This document shows, one piece after another, positions 51,786 to 60,478 of a DNA stretch of 64,000 nucleotides. A model generated the notes under the pieces. The model saw nothing but the letters and a program-made list of their open reading frames with translations. It was not told the DNA's origin and made no database searches. Every line of letters starts with the position of its first letter. Position 1 is the stretch's first letter. Origin of the DNA: Oscillospiraceae bacterium (GTDB lineage Bacteria > Bacillota > Clostridia > Oscillospirales > Acutalibacteraceae); the NCBI GenBank assembly GCA_031267965.1, contig JAIRYC010000095.1, forward strand, positions 1-64,000. The letters are read 5' to 3'. Made by a program: the position numbers and the translations under genes.

Positions 51786-52298
51786 TTACTCATCTTCGTC
51801 AAGATATTGGCGGATTTTTGCCAGCGCCCGCGAGCGTTTGGAGCGCAGTGTACCGTGGTTTATGCTCAATGCGGCGGCGGCTTCCTTGCCAGAGAGTCCG
51901 GTGAGCACGCACAGCATTACAATTTCGCGCTCGTCATATGGTAAAGCGTTGAGCGCGTTGCGGGTTTCCTGTGAAAGCATAATGCTGTCCGGCGCGGCAG
52001 TGTCAGGGATTATTTCATCGCCCAACGACCGAACGCGGCCTTCTGATCGGATAATTGTGCGGCAGCGGTTTGCTAGAATCTTAAAAAGCCACTTTTCAAA
52101 GCTAGGTTCACTGTGCAAAGAAGCCATCTGACGCCAAGCAACAAGCACACTATCCTGTACGGCTTCTTCCGCCAGCGCACCGGAGCGCAGACAGATACAC
52201 GCGTAGGCGTAAAGGCGCTTATGGTACAACTGGTAAAGCTCCCCGAAGGCCAGGGAACTGCCTTCTTTTGCCTGCCGCACCAAACTTGTTTGGGGCAT
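51786..52298 (-). CDS. ECF-type RNA polymerase sigma factor
   Basis: 170-residue sigma-70 family protein with region 2 (SLVRQAKEGSSLAFGELYQLYHKRLYAYA... AVQDSVLVAWRQM... FEKWLFKILANRCRTIIR) and region 4 (LPYDEREIVMLCVLTGLSGKEAAAALSINHGTLRSKRSRALAKIRQYL). The start at 52298 has AAGGAG 7 nt upstream; the longer frame is spurious. Its target promoters are unknown. It is paired with the beta-propeller membrane protein downstream, which probably senses an envelope signal. Confidence 0.94.
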   Translation of the reverse strand: MPQTSLVRQAKEGSSLAFGELYQLYHKRLYAYACICLRSGALAEEAVQDSVLVAWRQMASLHSEPSFEKWLFKILANRCRTIIRSEGRVRSLGDEIIPDTAAPDSIMLSQETRNALNALPYDEREIVMLCVLTGLSGKEAAAALSINHGTLRSKRSRALAKIRQYLDEDE

Positions 52299-52416
52299 GT
52301 TGTTGCTCCTTGTGTTGGTTTTGCTGTCCGCACTATGGGCTTTTGTATGAACAGAGTGGGGAAACGGCTGTTTTGTTGCGTAAAGTGATAAATTTAAACG
52401 TTTATTTGCTATCTCT

Positions 52417-52445
52417 ATTATAAACGATGGACGTGTATAAGTAAA
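52417..52445 (-). promoter_or_regulatory. Promoter of the sigma factor operon
   Basis: Minus strand TTTACT (complement of 52440-52445), 17 bp, perfect TATAAT (complement of 52417-52422). Confidence 0.62.
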
Positions 52446-52463
52446 GCTGATGAACATTAGTCG

Positions 52464-52502
52464 ACACAAAAACAGGACGCAGCATATTCGCAATACTGCG
52501 TC
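52464..52502 (-). terminator. Intrinsic terminator of spoIVB
   Basis: Perfect 7-bp stem GACGCAG/CTGCGTC (52476-52482 with 52496-52502) followed on the minus strand by CTGTTTTTGTG, 36 bp past the spoIVB stop. Confidence 0.78.
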
Positions 52503-52538
52503 TCGTTGTAAAACTGTATCAAGTTGCGGTCTTTCAAT

Positions 52539-53768
52539 CTACGCTGCGGGCGCAAGCATCTCCGCCGTCTGCCGTACCGCAAGTGCGTCTGCTGTTTCGA
52601 GCATTGTTTCGGCAAAAATGCCATAACCCTGCAACGGGTTGTTGACAAACACATGCGTCACCGCACCAACCAGCATGCCATCCTGTAAAATAGGGCTGCC
52701 GCTCATACCCTGCACAATACCGCCCGTCAAGGCGATCAATTCCGGGTCGGAGACCTGAATAATCAGGTTCTTTCGGCTCCCCGCGCTGATTGGGTACACT
52801 TTTTTTATTTCTGCGTCAAAGCAGCGCGCTTTGCCATCGTCCACGGTGGCCATAATTTGCGCTTTGCCCGTTTTGACCTCCTGCTTTAGTGCGACAGGCA
52901 GCTTCAATGGTTCATCGCCCGGCGATTGGTATAGCTTGCCATAAACGCCCGTATCTCCATTTTGTAACAGCCCTGCAAACGATGAACCGTTAAACACGCC
53001 GCAAAGCTCACCAGTCTTGCCGTTTATACCCTTATAGCAACCCTTTACCAGAGCTGGAACCGCTTCGCCCGCACTGATTGGAATTACCGCGCCACTGTCC
53101 ACATCACAGATTGCGTGCCCCAAGCCCGCAAGCATGTTCGTTTGCGGGTCGGTGAATGTTACAGTGCCAATGCCTGCCGAAGAATCACGCACCCAAATCC
53201 CCGCCTTGTATGTGCCGTCGCTGCACCTGGCAGGCGCCAATGTCAGCGTTTTTTGTGAACCTTCGCGCTCAATCAGCAGAGAGAGGTTCTTGCCGCCGCT
53301 TGCAGAAACCGCCTCTGATACCTGCGTGTTGCGTGTTACAGCTGTGCCGTCAATCTCAAGAAGAAGATCGCCCGGGCGCAGGTCAGCATGCACCGCAGGG
53401 CTTTGCTTACCCTCAACGCCCGCAACGCTGTCAACCGCCACGACCACTACGCCTTTTGCGTAAAGCTTAAGACCAAAAACCTGTCCGCCGGGTATAACAT
53501 ATCGTCGCTGGTTGGCCTGTGCAGAGGCATTTTTGACCGGAAATAGTCCGAACAAACGCATTTGGGAAGTATTTACAGCACTGCCAGAAACAACTGCTCC
53601 CACTGTTGTGTTTTTGGATGAACTTGTCAATACCGAAAAGAAAGGCTCCACAGTTTGCAAATAAAGCCCACCTTCTGGTAAAAGCAACTGCGCGTAAAAC
53701 ATCAGGCAGAATAAAGGCAAAAGCAGCGTTGCGGCGACGAGGCTCACACTGCGCAGAAGCCTGCGCAT
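52539..53768 (-). CDS. spoIVB: SpoIVB serine peptidase (S55)
   Basis: Forespore-secreted protease that signals across the intermembrane space to trigger pro-sigma-K processing. The 409-residue protein has an N-terminal membrane or signal segment, a PDZ domain (about 95-185, LRPGDLLLEIDGTAV), and the S55 domain with GLGHAICDVDSG and the catalytic Ser in VQGMSGSPIL. ATG 53768 is preferred (GGGTG 8 nt upstream) over an upstream in-frame TTG. spo0A, its usual neighbour, is absent; the sigma factor operon follows instead. Confidence 0.95.
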   Translation of the reverse strand: MRRLLRSVSLVAATLLLPLFCLMFYAQLLLPEGGLYLQTVEPFFSVLTSSSKNTTVGAVVSGSAVNTSQMRLFGLFPVKNASAQANQRRYVIPGGQVFGLKLYAKGVVVVAVDSVAGVEGKQSPAVHADLRPGDLLLEIDGTAVTRNTQVSEAVSASGGKNLSLLIEREGSQKTLTLAPARCSDGTYKAGIWVRDSSAGIGTVTFTDPQTNMLAGLGHAICDVDSGAVIPISAGEAVPALVKGCYKGINGKTGELCGVFNGSSFAGLLQNGDTGVYGKLYQSPGDEPLKLPVALKQEVKTGKAQIMATVDDGKARCFDAEIKKVYPISAGSRKNLIIQVSDPELIALTGGIVQGMSGSPILQDGMLVGAVTHVFVNNPLQGYGIFAETMLETADALAVRQTAEMLAPAA

Positions 53769-53922
53769 ATATAACACACCCTTTCTGCGCAAAGAGAGCG
53801 CATGAAAAGATTGTGCCCGGAAGGGATCAGAATTATGAATTGGTGGAATTTGGAAGATAATTTTACATGATTTCTGGCGCAGCTTTTAGCATTTCTATTC
53901 TCAAACAAAAAGCTCCATACAT

Positions 53923-54198
53923 ATGGCAATATTAACAAAGCAACAGGAAGACATAATGCTATACGAAGCTATACAGAGGACTATAGAGGGTGAAGACTCC
54001 GTGATCATTAAATCGGCAACGTTGGCAAATTATCTGTATCAGTATATTTTGAAGTCTGGAAGAAATATATCTTACACTTTACTCGACAAAATTATTGAAG
54101 ATAATATTAGCTTAGATATAACAGACAAAGTAAACGAATACGTATATAGCAACTTTGGTCATGGAACTAATGACCTCAATATTGTGACAAGAGCTTAG
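53923..54198 (+). CDS. Small hypothetical protein next to vsr
   Basis: 91-residue soluble protein, mostly charged and helical, with LANYLYQYILKSG and ISLDITDKVNEYVYSNFG. No recognised domain. An alternative start at 53956 has AGGAAG 5 nt upstream and would give 80 residues. It lies 41 bp before vsr in the same direction and shares its low GC, so it probably came with it. Whether it is part of a restriction or repair system cannot be told. Confidence 0.55.
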   Translation: MAILTKQQEDIMLYEAIQRTIEGEDSVIIKSATLANYLYQYILKSGRNISYTLLDKIIEDNISLDITDKVNEYVYSNFGHGTNDLNIVTRA

Positions 54199-54239
54199 TT
54201 TTGGCGTAGATTGCGTAAGATCTAAGAAAGCGGGCAATT

Positions 54240-54647
54240 ATGGCTGATGTTTTTGATAGTAAAAAGAGTTCTGAAATAATGAAAAGAGTTCATTCTAAAA
54301 ACAATAAATCGACAGAACTAAAGCTGATGCAGATATTTGATGAAAATCATATAATCGGTTGGAAAAGAAACTATCCAGTAAAAGGTCATCCTGATTTTGT
54401 CTTTCTTGATAAGAAAGTCGCTATTTTTGTTGACGGTTGTTTTTGGCATGGACACGATTGCAGAAATACGCGACCTTCTGATAATTCGGAATATTGGTCA
54501 AAAAAGCGAGAACGGAATATAAAACATGATGAGGAAATAACAGCTTTATTTGAACGGCGAAAATGGCAAGTTATACGCATTTGGGAGTGCGAACTAAAGA
54601 AAAAGAACAGAGATATTCTTATAGAGAAATTTAATTGTTGCCAGTAA
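54240..54647 (+). CDS. vsr: Very short patch repair endonuclease (Vsr)
   Basis: 135-residue endonuclease that nicks 5' of T in T:G mismatches arising from deamination of 5-methylcytosine. The family pattern is clear: IMKRVHSKNNKSTELKLM, YPVKGHPDFVFLDKKVAIFVDGCFWHGHDC (active-site Asp and zinc-site Cys/His), YWSKKRERN, and WQVIRIWECELK. Vsr normally accompanies a Dcm-type cytosine methyltransferase; none is in the window. AT-rich like its neighbour, pointing to transfer. It starts without a strong ribosome site (GAAAGCGGGC is nearest). Confidence 0.9.
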   Translation: MADVFDSKKSSEIMKRVHSKNNKSTELKLMQIFDENHIIGWKRNYPVKGHPDFVFLDKKVAIFVDGCFWHGHDCRNTRPSDNSEYWSKKRERNIKHDEEITALFERRKWQVIRIWECELKKKNRDILIEKFNCCQ

Positions 54648-54773
54648 CATTTTGGCAAAAAACTCAGAGAAACATCCATTTTTCTCGCGCAAAAATAGAG
54701 AAGCAGTTATTTGTATATCATGCTATTGTTTTTATAATTTGAGCGTAGAAAAAACGTAAAAATCATGCTATAA

Positions 54774-55070
54774 TTAATTTGTTGATAACAGAAGTTCGGC
54801 ACATACCGTATGAGATGAATAATTGTAATCAAAATTAGTAGTAACACTTTGGTTGCTGTTGAGCTTAGTGATAATAGAAGATACAAGTCCTGCCTTTTCT
54901 TTGAGTTCACGCTTTTTCATGTCCCGGTCTATCAGCAATTCCCACAATCTTTTATAGCTTACACCCCCATATGCTCCAACTCCATTTTTACACTTCAATT
55001 CTCGCTTCCGTTGTCTTTGGAGAGTACGTTTACAATAAACCCAGTCAACATTGTGGTTTGACCAATCCAC
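54774..55070 (-). pseudogene. Remnant of an XRE-type helix-turn-helix regulator
   Basis: Minus-strand frame whose part 54837-54959 reads YKRLWELLIDRDMKKRELKEKAGL and SSIITKLNSNQSV. This is the start of the small HTH regulators (pattern YxKLWKLLIDKxMxKxELxxxAGIS) that accompany restriction-modification genes. The expected C-terminal VLxKIxxxLxCxxxDI helix is missing; after SVTT the sequence turns into NFDYNYSS, so the gene is truncated or frameshifted. The frame begins over the spoIIP stop and has no clear start. With vsr it looks like the remains of an R-M locus. Confidence 0.5.
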
Positions 55071-56242
55071 TATCCCTTAATTACCTCCGCCAGTGCCCGC
55101 CCCAGTAAGCGCCCGCTATACGCCGCTTCATCTAGTGTATTTGAATCCGTGCCGATTTCCACCAGCAAATTGTTCTTGCCTATATCCATATTATAAACCC
55201 GCTGACAAAAAAATACCGGGCGCGCCAATCCAGGGTAATTATCCGCAAGCGCCTTCTGCAAATGCAACGCAAATGTCAGATTACCCTTCCAGTTTGCAAA
55301 ATGAGTGATGCTGCCCTCCTCTGCACCGGTGACAATCATCAGTTGTGCCGCCTTTTTGCCGTTAATCTCTGTGACCGGTTTTTGGCGCGTAGCTTCAGAG
55401 CGAATCGCATCGCGGTGAATATCCAAAATAACCTGTATCTCCGGATGCTCCTCAAGGTGCTTTTTTATGGTAACTGCCGAGCGTGAATACGAGCCGTTAT
55501 ATGATGTGTCGTGAATCTTTGTGTCATGAATAACAGTGTATCCGGCCTGCTCCAATTGGGCGGCAATTTCATCCCCTACACGCGCCATATTACGCGCCGG
55601 GTCGTTGCTGCGCCCACTGTCCTCTGCGGTAAAATAGTCCTTATCAAAGAGCATATAGCTCTCCGTTGTGTGGGTATGAAAAATTAATACGGCCGGCTTT
55701 TTTTTGTTTTTTACCTTGATATCCGTTTTTTTTGCCAGCTCTGCCTTAATGTCAACTGACTTCGTTTCCGTTGTGTTTTTAACCCGCACATTACCAAATA
55801 TATTTGTCGCGCCCGCATTGGAAAAATCGCCTTCAATCACCGAGCCGAGCTTTTTGGCTTTTGCAGCAGACTCCGCTTGGGCAGCAAGTGCAGCAATATC
55901 CGCCGGCGTTGCGCTCAAGTCCGGTGCCTTTGCGCTGACTGTAAAATCCGGTTGCTTTGGCGGCTCATTGGCGGGCGGATGCGTTTGTATAACGCTGTTT
56001 TCTTCCATCTGTGTTGTTGGCGGCGGCGGTGTGTTTTCAGGTATGGGTGTACTCGGTGAAGCATACGGCTCATCGGGTTCCTCACCGTGGAGCAGTACCT
56101 GAATTCCGCCGCTGGGAACTGCAAGGCCGGTACCCAACAGTGCGGCATTCTCCAGCCCGCGCCCCCAAAAGAGCAACACCGCCGGTAGCAATATGGCGGC
56201 AAGTGCAGCAAGCAAGCCGCTGCCGCGTTTTTTGTTTTGCAT
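55070..56242 (-). CDS. spoIIP: Stage II sporulation protein P
   Basis: Cell-wall hydrolase of the DMP complex needed for engulfment; SpoIIP has amidase and endopeptidase activity. The 390 residues have an N-terminal membrane segment (about 10-27), a Pro/Thr/Glu-rich linker (about 50-130), and a catalytic domain with FHTHTTESYM (metal His), DIHRDAIRSE and LLVEIGTDSN. spoIID and spoIIM are not nearby, and gpr, the common upstream partner, is missing. The ribosome site (GGGG at 8 nt) is moderate. Confidence 0.95.
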   Translation of the reverse strand: MQNKKRGSGLLAALAAILLPAVLLFWGRGLENAALLGTGLAVPSGGIQVLLHGEEPDEPYASPSTPIPENTPPPPTTQMEENSVIQTHPPANEPPKQPDFTVSAKAPDLSATPADIAALAAQAESAAKAKKLGSVIEGDFSNAGATNIFGNVRVKNTTETKSVDIKAELAKKTDIKVKNKKKPAVLIFHTHTTESYMLFDKDYFTAEDSGRSNDPARNMARVGDEIAAQLEQAGYTVIHDTKIHDTSYNGSYSRSAVTIKKHLEEHPEIQVILDIHRDAIRSEATRQKPVTEINGKKAAQLMIVTGAEEGSITHFANWKGNLTFALHLQKALADNYPGLARPVFFCQRVYNMDIGKNNLLVEIGTDSNTLDEAAYSGRLLGRALAEVIKG

Positions 56243-56325
56243 AGCACAGCCCCAATGTTGTGGTCTGTGCCATATTTATGGCGTTGGCGTTGCGCTTATG
56301 ACAACCAAGGCGAGCCGGACACTTA

Positions 56326-56739
56326 TCACAATGCCAGCAAAATTGTCCCGGCGGTAATCAGCAAACCGCCAATAATGCCTTTACCCCCAACGTTTTCGCG
56401 CAGGATCACCGCCGCCAACACCATAGATATAACCACGGATAGCTTGTCAATCGGCACAACCTTTGAGGCGCTGCCAAGCTGCAGCGCCTTATAGAAAAAC
56501 AGCCACGAAAGCCCCGTCGCAAGCCCGGAGAGCACCAAAAACAACCAGCTTTTTTGTGATATATCCGCAATATTGTGCTGTTTGCCAGTCAAAAATACAA
56601 TGCCCCATGCCATTAACAAAACAACCGCCGTACGGATTGCCGTCGCGAGGTTGGTGTCCAAACCATTCAGCCCGGCTTTTGCCAGGATTGAGGTCGCCGC
56701 CGCAAACAGCGCAGACAGGATTGCGTAAATAATCCACAT
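56326..56739 (-). CDS. Half-size EamA/DMT-superfamily transporter
   Basis: 137-residue protein of about five hydrophobic segments making a single EamA domain, half the usual ten-TM transporter. Markers are AILSALFAAATSILAKAGL at the start, ATAIRTAVVLLMAW, SGLATGLSWLFFYKALQLGSASKVVPIDKLSVV and a final LITAGTILLAL. Single-domain forms act as dimers. The substrate is unknown. It starts 6 bp after the aminotransferase stop, so it may export a product or amino acid linked to that enzyme. Confidence 0.88.
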   Translation of the reverse strand: MWIIYAILSALFAAATSILAKAGLNGLDTNLATAIRTAVVLLMAWGIVFLTGKQHNIADISQKSWLFLVLSGLATGLSWLFFYKALQLGSASKVVPIDKLSVVISMVLAAVILRENVGGKGIIGGLLITAGTILLAL

Positions 56740-56745
56740 GACGGC

Positions 56746-57912
56746 TCAGCTCCGCATCTTGCTTCGTATGCTTTCCAACCTGTTCAACGCTTCAATTAGG
56801 GTTTCTTCTTTTTTAGCAAAATGGAAGCGGATCATGTTCTGCACGTCCTCGCGGAAAAAGCTTGACCCCGGCACCGCGCCAACGCCCACATGCTCTGCGA
56901 GCTTTTCGCAGAACGCAAGGTCACTCGCGCAGTCAAATTCGCTGATATCCGCCATGACATAATACGCGCCTTGCGGCTCGGCAAACGGCAAGCCGATCGC
57001 TCGCAGACCATCAAGGAAAAGCTTTCGCTTAGCCGTGTAGACGGACGTAAGCTCGTCATAGTAATGCTGTTCAAAACGCAGTGCTGTGACTGCTGCCGCC
57101 TGCAATGGAGCTGCCGCACCCACTGTCAGGAAGTCATGCACCTTGCGCGCGGTTTCCGTCACTTCCGGCGGCGCGATGATGTAACCCAGCCGCCAGCCGG
57201 TAATGCTGTACGTTTTGGAGAGCGACGAGCAGGAGAGCGTGCGCGCCCGCATTCCCGGCAGTGACGCAAAATATGTGTGCACATGCGGCGCATAGAGAAT
57301 GTGCTCATAAACCTCGTCAGTGATTATGTATGTATCGTGCTTTTCGGCAAGCTGCGCAATGAACGCCAACTCCGCCCGCGTGAAAACCTTGCCGGTCGGG
57401 TTGCCGGGATTGCAGAGAATCAGCGCTTTGGGCTTTTGCGCAAACGCCGCCTCAAGCTCATTTTGACGGAAATTGAATTCCGGAGGATGAAGCGGTACAT
57501 AAATCGGCTCCGCGCCGGAGAGAATCGCATCCGCGCCATAATTTTCATAGAAAGGAGAGAATACGATCACCTTGTCGCCTAGGTTGCAAACAGTCGTCAT
57601 CGCGCACATCATCGCTTCCGTACTGCCACAGGTGACGACGATTTCCGTCTCTGGGTCAATCTCAAAACCCATCAGGCGCGACTGCTTTTCGGCAAGCGCC
57701 TGCCGAAAGTCCTGTGCACCCCAAGTGAGCGCATATTGGTGCGGACCCGTTGCTGCCAAATCCGCAAGGACGGCGGTAAGGGCGGCGGGCGGGTCAAAGT
57801 CCGGAAAGCCTTGCGAGAGGTTCACCGCATTATATTGGTTGGAGATACGCGTCATACGGCGGATGACGGAATCTGTGAATCCAGCTGTGCGGACTGATAG
57901 CGGCTGCATCAT
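56746..57912 (-). CDS. PLP-dependent class I aminotransferase
   Basis: 388-residue fold type I enzyme. It starts SVRTAGFTDSVIRRMTRISNQ, then NLSQGFPDFDPP, NPGNPTGKVF (near 170), TDEVYEHILY, and the PLP-lysine motif SSLSKTYSITGWRLGY (near 235). The C-terminal Arg context is IRFHFAKKEE. The group includes aspartate, methionine and kynurenine-type transaminases, and specificity cannot be read from the sequence. GGGG lies 4-7 nt before two adjacent ATGs. Confidence 0.93.
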   Translation of the reverse strand: MMQPLSVRTAGFTDSVIRRMTRISNQYNAVNLSQGFPDFDPPAALTAVLADLAATGPHQYALTWGAQDFRQALAEKQSRLMGFEIDPETEIVVTCGSTEAMMCAMTTVCNLGDKVIVFSPFYENYGADAILSGAEPIYVPLHPPEFNFRQNELEAAFAQKPKALILCNPGNPTGKVFTRAELAFIAQLAEKHDTYIITDEVYEHILYAPHVHTYFASLPGMRARTLSCSSLSKTYSITGWRLGYIIAPPEVTETARKVHDFLTVGAAAPLQAAAVTALRFEQHYYDELTSVYTAKRKLFLDGLRAIGLPFAEPQGAYYVMADISEFDCASDLAFCEKLAEHVGVGAVPGSSFFREDVQNMIRFHFAKKEETLIEALNRLESIRSKMRS

Positions 57913-57965
57913 TTTCCCCTTAGTCTAGTTTGTCTATAGGTGCTTGCAATTGATTATTCCACGCA

Positions 57966-58811
57966 TTATGCCCGGCATTCTGCGGCGTCATGCTTTAATT
58001 GAACCGTCAGTTCCTCGGCATTCGCAAAGGTGCGCTCCTCACGCGTGAAGCGTAATAGCGCCAACGGCAGGTTTTGACCATACAGATCGCCGGAAAACCC
58101 GAAGATATGCGTTTCGCTGATAAGCTTGCCACCCTCAAAGGTAGGGCGCAGACCAATGTTTGTCATGGCGGAATATAATTTGCCGCCAACCTCTGCACGG
58201 GAAGCATAAACGCCCCTGCGCGGCACGAGGAATCCCACCGGGAAGGACTGGTTAGCTGTAGGATAGCCCAGCAAGCGCCCGCGCGCATCGCCATGCAGCA
58301 CAGGAAAATCATAACCAAACGCGCGCCCAAGCATGTCGTTTGCAACGGCAATCTGCCCAGCAAGCAATACTTCGCGGATTCGCGTGGCACTTACAGGCAC
58401 ACCGTCGAAAAGAATTGGCGGAACAATGCGGCACGCAATCCCTGCGGTTTTGCAAAGCCGGAAAAGAATATCCGTGTCTCCGGCGGCATGAGAACCAAAA
58501 CGGTAATTATAACCACAGATAACGCCTGTTGCAGCAAGCTTTTTCAAAAGGATTTCTGTGACGAATTGCTGCGGAGAAATCCCACGCAACTCGGCGAATG
58601 GCAGGACTATCGGCTTAATGCCCATTTTGCGCAAAAAAACGTCACGGGTTTCGTCAGTCAGCAGACGCAACGGTTGTATGCCGGCAATAGTGCACCGCGG
58701 GTGCACATCAAACAACAGGCAATGCGTCGCGGGCAGTTCCGCGTCACGCAGAACTGCCGTGTGTCCAATATGCAGCCCGTCAAAGCTCCCAAGGGCAATA
58801 TTTCGGCTCAA
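57966..58811 (-). CDS. ribF: Bifunctional riboflavin kinase/FAD synthetase
   Basis: 281-residue enzyme making FMN and FAD, cofactors needed by RnfG/D and flavodoxin domains in this window. The N-terminal nucleotidyltransferase has ALGSFDGLHIGHTAV (about 6-20) and VSATRIREVL. The C-terminal riboflavin kinase domain has GRLLGYPTANQSF and the GVYASRAEVGGK strand. The start is TTG 58811, with GGAGG 7 nt upstream and no better ATG or GTG. It lies 13 bp beyond the stop of the amino-acid ATPase gene. Confidence 0.95.
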   Translation of the reverse strand: MSRNIALGSFDGLHIGHTAVLRDAELPATHCLLFDVHPRCTIAGIQPLRLLTDETRDVFLRKMGIKPIVLPFAELRGISPQQFVTEILLKKLAATGVICGYNYRFGSHAAGDTDILFRLCKTAGIACRIVPPILFDGVPVSATRIREVLLAGQIAVANDMLGRAFGYDFPVLHGDARGRLLGYPTANQSFPVGFLVPRRGVYASRAEVGGKLYSAMTNIGLRPTFEGGKLISETHIFGFSGDLYGQNLPLALLRFTREERTFANAEELTVQLKHDAAECRA

Positions 58812-58824
58812 CGGATTACCTCCG

Positions 58825-59589
58825 TTATTGCGGCAAAACGCTGTTCAAAAACTGCCGCGTGCGTGGATTCTGCGGATTGGTGAATATCTCCTCCGGCGGC
58901 CCGTCCTCGGCAACAATGCCGTCCGCCATAAACAACACCCTGTCGGCAACTTCGCGGGCAAAACCCATCTCATGGCTAACGACCAGCATCGTCATACCCT
59001 CGGACGCAAGCTGCTTCATAACAGCGAGCACACCGCCCACAAGCTCCGGATCAAGCGCGCTTGTCGGCTCATCAAAGAGCATGATCTTCGGCTCCATAGA
59101 GAGAGCACGGGCAATCGCCACACGCTGCTGCTGACCACCGGAGAGCCGTGACGGGTATTCGTCCGCCTTCTCCGCCAACCCAACCTTGTCAAGTAGGTTG
59201 CGGGCGGTTTCTTCAGCCTGCTCTTTGGATATTTTTTTGACCTGTATAGGCGCAAGCGTTATGTTTTGCAGCACAGTTTTATGCAGGAACAGGTTAAATG
59301 ACTGAAAGACCATGCCCATTTGCAACAGGAGACGCTTATAATCCTCCTTGCTTGCCCTTTCAACTGTGGCGTTGCTCTCGCGGTGAAGGAGGAGCTGCTC
59401 TTCAATAAGGATTTTTCCGCTGTCGATCGTTTCCAACTGGTTCAGGGAGCGCAGAAACGTACTTTTGCCAGCACCGGACGGGCCGATTATACAAATAACC
59501 TCGCCCTGCTGCACAGTTACGTTAATATCTTGCAAAACGTGCAGGGCGCCAAAGCTTTTGAACAAGCTTTCTGTCTGAACCATCACCAT
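58825..59589 (-). CDS. Polar amino-acid ABC transporter ATP-binding protein
   Basis: 254-residue GlnQ-type ATPase with Walker [11 protein letters not shown]-loop in [16 protein letters not shown], signature [15 protein letters not shown], Walker [14 protein letters not shown] and switch His VVSHEMGFA. Start 59589 is supported by GGAG 10 nt upstream; a second ATG lies at 59583. It overlaps nothing and follows the permease by 22 bp. No substrate-binding protein is encoded nearby, so the amino acid is unknown. Confidence 0.95.
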   Translation of the reverse strand: MVMVQTESLFKSFGALHVLQDINVTVQQGEVICIIGPSGAGKSTFLRSLNQLETIDSGKILIEEQLLLHRESNATVERASKEDYKRLLLQMGMVFQSFNLFLHKTVLQNITLAPIQVKKISKEQAEETARNLLDKVGLAEKADEYPSRLSGGQQQRVAIARALSMEPKIMLFDEPTSALDPELVGGVLAVMKQLASEGMTMLVVSHEMGFAREVADRVLFMADGIVAEDGPPEEIFTNPQNPRTRQFLNSVLPQ

Positions 59590-59611
59590 AGCGGTTTTAC
59601 TCCTAAACATA

Positions 59612-60349
59612 TTATTCGTGCTCTGCGAGTTTTTTCTCAATTTTATTAAATATGATCGTGAAAAATGCGGAGAGAACCAAATAGATTAGCATAGCGGGTA
59701 TGTAAACAAGCTGGCTCTCCCTTAGGGTTGAGATTTGCCTGGTCTGGTAGGTCAAATCCATCAAAGAAATAATGGACACGAGCGAGGTATCTTTGAGGAC
59801 CATAACAAACTCGTTGCACACCGGCGGCACCATGCGGCGGTATGCCTGCGGAATTACAATCAACCGCATGCCTTGCCCATATGTTAAACCAAGAGAGCGT
59901 GCCGCTTCCATCTGCCCTTTTGGTATGGACTGGATAGCTGCGCGGATGATCTCCGCCAGATATGCCGCAATGTTAAGGCTAAAGGCAAAATACGCGGCAA
60001 AAAAGCGGTTGTTCAGCGGGCTATTATTCAGGGCATTGGCAAAGCCGTCCCAAAACCAGCCTTGCAACCCAGGGTTGTCTGTAATGCTTACCGCAACGCC
60101 TTGCAGCATTTTTTGCACTGTGTAATAGATAAAAAACAGTTGCAGCAACAGCGGCGTGCCGCGAAAGAAGAAGACATATGCCGAACTCAAGCTGCGAATA
60201 ACGCGCTTTTTGCTGAGCTTGCCCAGAGCAAGAAACACGCCCAAGAAAATAGCAGTCGTCACAGAAGCGGCGGTCAGTTCCAGAGTGATTGCAGTGGACT
60301 CCAGCAGGGCAGGCAACCAGCCCCAGATTTTTTGAAGAGCTTCCAGCAT
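59612..60349 (-). CDS. Polar amino-acid ABC transporter permease
   Basis: 245-residue HisM/GlnP-type permease with about five membrane helices. [18 protein letters not shown] is the hallmark N-terminal motif, and [29 protein letters not shown] is the EAA loop docking the ATPase. It contains a slightly long periplasmic loop (about 88-110). AGGA precedes the ATG. First gene of the permease-ATPase-ribF run. Confidence 0.95.
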   Translation of the reverse strand: MLEALQKIWGWLPALLESTAITLELTAASVTTAIFLGVFLALGKLSKKRVIRSLSSAYVFFFRGTPLLLQLFFIYYTVQKMLQGVAVSITDNPGLQGWFWDGFANALNNSPLNNRFFAAYFAFSLNIAAYLAEIIRAAIQSIPKGQMEAARSLGLTYGQGMRLIVIPQAYRRMVPPVCNEFVMVLKDTSLVSIISLMDLTYQTRQISTLRESQLVYIPAMLIYLVLSAFFTIIFNKIEKKLAEHE

Positions 60350-60380
60350 TCAACAATCCTTTAATAACAACGATAAATCT

Positions 60381-60405
60381 GTGTGTGTCCATCTAAAACA
60401 CACAC
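60381..60405. repeat. (GT)4/(AC)4 inverted repeat in the permease leader
   Basis: GTGTGTGT (60381-60388) and ACACACAC (60398-60405) are separated by 9 nt, between the promoter and the start of the permease gene. May fold as an mRNA hairpin. Confidence 0.5.
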
Positions 60406-60425
60406 GAACCCATGTATCGGTCAAT

Positions 60426-60454
60426 ATTTTACCATGTGTGGCGAGCAATGTCAA
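60426..60454 (-). promoter_or_regulatory. Promoter of the amino-acid transporter-ribF operon
   Basis: Minus strand consensus TTGACA (complement of 60449-60454), 17 bp, TAAAAT (complement of 60426-60431) preceded by TGG. Confidence 0.78.
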
Positions 60455-60478
60455 TCCATAGAACAATTTGGCGGACAA

